NCBI RefSeq assembly: GCF_014199525.1
Contig: NZ_JACHNU010000004.1
Location: forward strand, 371,969-435,968
Direction of reading: 5' to 3'
From: Conexibacter arvalis
Lineage (GTDB): Bacteria > Actinomycetota > Thermoleophilia > Solirubrobacterales > Solirubrobacteraceae
Length of the DNA: 64,000 nt
The notes beneath the pieces are model-generated. The model made no database searches and was not told the DNA's origin. It was given only the letters and a program-made list of their open reading frames with translations. A program made the position numbers and the translations under genes. Positions 62,172 through 64,000 of this stretch are shown piece after piece (positions within the stretch are counted from its first letter, which is position 1; every line of letters begins with the position of its first letter).

Positions 62172-64000
62172 TCAGGCCGCAGCTGTCTCCATCATGGCGC
62201 TGCCGAGCAGGTGGTCGAGCTCGGCCTGCAGCGCGGCGTTGCGCGCGACTCTGTAGCTCGGCCCGAGCCGCAGCACGCGCGGCCCGTTGGAGGTGTGCAT
62301 CTCCAGCACGACCGTCGACTCGCCGGGGAAGGTCTCGAAGACCGACTTGAGCTCCTCGATCACCGACGCTCTCAGCACCGTCGCGTCGAGGCGGAGGCGG
62401 ACCGGCGGCGGGCCGACGGGGATCTTCGCCGCCTCCTCCTTCGCCTTCTCGATCTCCTCCTCGCTGGGCGCGAAGATCTCGGCCTCCTGGACGACGACCG
62501 TCGTCTTGGAGGCGTCCTTGTGGTCGACGCGGCCGCGCAGGGTGATGACGGCGTCCATCTCGAACGCCTCCTCGGAGGCGGCGAGCGTTCTGCCGAAGAT
62601 CAGCAGCTCGACCTGGCCCTCGAGATCGTCGAGGGTGGCGAACATCATGTGGTCGCCTCTCTTCGTGCGCAGCCTCTTCGTCTGCGTGATGATCCCCCCG
62701 ACGGTGACCCACTCGCCGTCCTTTCTCTCCGACAGGTCGGCGAGCGAGCAGTCGACCTTCGCGCGCATCGCCTCGCGGACGGTCTTCAGCGGGTGGGCGG
62801 AGATGAAGAGGCCGATCGACTCCTTCTCGGCGGCGAGCAGCTCGTTCTGGTCGAACTCCTCGGCCGGGATCGGCGGATGGGTCGGAGCCGCGAAGGCGGC
62901 CGCGGCGCCACCGCCGTCGGTGCCGCCGCCGAGGTCGAAGATCGAGCCCTGGCCGATCAACGCGTCCTGCTGCGCCTTCTGGCCGGCCGCCTGGGCGGTC
63001 TCCAGCACCTCCAGCATCCCCTTGCGCGAGGCGCCGGTCGATTCGAAGGCGCCGCACTTGATCAGCGCCTCGATCGACTTCTTGTTGACCGACTTGCCGT
63101 CGACCCGCTCGCAGAAGTCCCAGATCGAGGTGAAGGGACCGTCCTCCTCGCGGGCGCGCTTTATCGACTCGACGGCCGCGTAGCCGACGCCCTTGACGGC
63201 ATCGAGGCCGAAGCGGATGTTGCCGTCGACGACCATGAAGTCGTGATCGGACTCGTTGACGTCCGGCGGCAGGATCTCGATCCCCATCTGCTCGGCCTGC
63301 GCGACGAAGAACGGGACCTTGTCCTTCGTGTCCATCACCGAGGAGATCAGCGCCGCCATGTACTCGGCCGGGAAGTTGGCCTTCAGCCAGGCGGTGCGGT
63401 AGGCGATCAGCGCGTAGCAGGCGGCGTGCGACTTGTTGAAGGAGTAGTCGGCCGACTTCTCGTTGGTCGCCCACAGCCACTCGATCACCTGCTCGGAGGT
63501 GCCGGATCTGCGGCAGCCCTCGATGAACTCGGGCTTCAGCTTGGCCATCGCCTCGCGGTTCTTCTTGCCGATCGCCTTGCGGAGGTCGTCTGCCTTGGCG
63601 CCCGAGAAGCCGGCCAGCTGCTTGGCGATCTGCATCGCCTGCTCCTGGTACAGGATCACGCCCTTGGTCGACTCGAGGATCGGCCGCAGCCGCTCATCCG
63701 GGTAGGAGATCGCGTCCGGGTTGCGCTTGCCGCGCGCGTACGTCGGGATCTGGTCCATCGCGCCCGGCCGGTAGAGGGCGTTGAGCGCGATCAGGTCCTC
63801 GAGCTCGGTCGGTCTGACCTTCTTGAGCGACTCCCGCATGCCCTCGGACTCGAACTGGAAGACGCCGACCGAGTCGCCGCGGGCCATCATCTCGTAGGTC
63901 TTGGCGTCGTCGAGCGGCAGCGTCGTCATGTCGGGACGGGTGCCGGTCGAGCGCTCGATGATGTCGAGCGCGTCCTCGATCACGTCGAGGTTGCGCAGCC
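62172..64000 (-). CDS. dnaE: DNA polymerase III alpha subunit (partial, 3' part)
   Basis: The C-terminal 609 codons of the replicative polymerase; the PHP and palm domains lie beyond the window edge. Recognisable parts are GVFQFESEGMRESLKKVRPT, ALYRPGAMDQIP, LYQEQAMQIAKQLAGFSGAK with the following DDLRKAIGKKN, NKSHAACYALIAYRTAWLKA, the helix-hairpin-helix LDAVKGVGYAAVESI, and the OB fold VTVGGIITQTKRLRTKRGDH. The reading frame is open to base 64000. A Gly/Ala stretch near residue 345 (of the visible part) is low-complexity. Confidence 0.96.
   Translation of the reverse strand, partial: LRNLDVIEDALDIIERSTGTRPDMTTLPLDDAKTYEMMARGDSVGVFQFESEGMRESLKKVRPTELEDLIALNALYRPGAMDQIPTYARGKRNPDAISYPDERLRPILESTKGVILYQEQAMQIAKQLAGFSGAKADDLRKAIGKKNREAMAKLKPEFIEGCRRSGTSEQVIEWLWATNEKSADYSFNKSHAACYALIAYRTAWLKANFPAEYMAALISSVMDTKDKVPFFVAQAEQMGIEILPPDVNESDHDFMVVDGNIRFGLDAVKGVGYAAVESIKRAREEDGPFTSIWDFCERVDGKSVNKKSIEALIKCGAFESTGASRKGMLEVLETAQAAGQKAQQDALIGQGSIFDLGGGTDGGGAAAAFAAPTHPPIPAEEFDQNELLAAEKESIGLFISAHPLKTVREAMRAKVDCSLADLSERKDGEWVTVGGIITQTKRLRTKRGDHMMFATLDDLEGQVELLIFGRTLAASEEAFEMDAVITLRGRVDHKDASKTTVVVQEAEIFAPSEEEIEKAKEEAAKIPVGPPPVRLRLDATVLRASVIEELKSVFETFPGESTVVLEMHTSNGPRVLRLGPSYRVARNAALQAELDHLLGSAMMETAAA

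Overview
This is a 64 kb stretch of an ordinary, gene-dense bacterial chromosome with very high G+C (by eye 70% or more). It carries no rRNA, tRNA, CRISPR array, phage or transposase that I can see. The gene set fits an actinobacterium: the classical menaquinone genes, GatCAB, citramalate synthase, Tat-dependent oxidases, and short or absent 5' leaders. My best guess is a Thermoleophilia / Solirubrobacterales relative (Conexibacter- or Solirubrobacter-like). That placement is inference from gene content and codon style, not a database match.

Layout. 1-8144 (minus) is an amino-acid block: an XRE-cupin regulator, leuC, leuD, leuB, ilvE, then cimA, a DegT-type aminotransferase and argH (cut by the window edge). 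8300-11277 (minus) encodes exported copper-type proteins (cupredoxin, beta-helix protein, multicopper oxidase), divergent from a TetR regulator and a patatin-like lipase. 13473-20355 holds a winged-helix protein, leuA with a leucine-rich leader peptide, serA with a coupled small upstream ORF, a metallo-beta-lactamase-fold hydrolase and ilvC. 21390-36201 is a broken-up menaquinone locus (menE, menB, menA, menC, menH, menD, menF) interleaved with a DUF1326/DUF2182 pair, an MMPL transporter and a ScyD/ScyE-like protein. 36223-38466 is ilvN-ilvB. 39182-42335 is gatC-gatA-gatB, followed by folD and the pcrA helicase. 46274-56747 mixes envelope and housekeeping genes: polysaccharide deacetylase, dolichol-phosphate-mannose-type glycosyltransferase, cysE-cysK, acid phosphatase, SemiSWEET-like protein, adenosine deaminase, rsgA, a GNAT enzyme, a second multicopper oxidase, an Rrf2 regulator and a VanZ-like protein. 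56842-58675 is a PadR regulator with an ABC transporter. The right end carries an HDOD-LuxR regulator, gltX, nfo and a partial dnaE.

How they work together. leuCDB can serve both leucine synthesis (with LeuA) and threonine-independent isoleucine synthesis (with CimA). IlvBN, IlvC and IlvE complete most of the branched-chain route; ilvD is not in the window. The men genes cover chorismate to demethylmenaquinone except the thioesterase and a clear MenG. GltX plus GatCAB suggests Gln-tRNA (and possibly Asn-tRNA) is made by transamidation.

The most interesting signals are regulatory. They are a Leu-codon leader peptide before leuA, a recurrent TANNNT hexamer 6-11 nt before many start codons (leaderless transcription), several perfect dyads beside regulator genes, a consensus CRP-type site in the only gene-free gap over 300 bp, and a HAAS-type domain fused to an ABC ATPase. 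No clearly new defence or mobile system was found.
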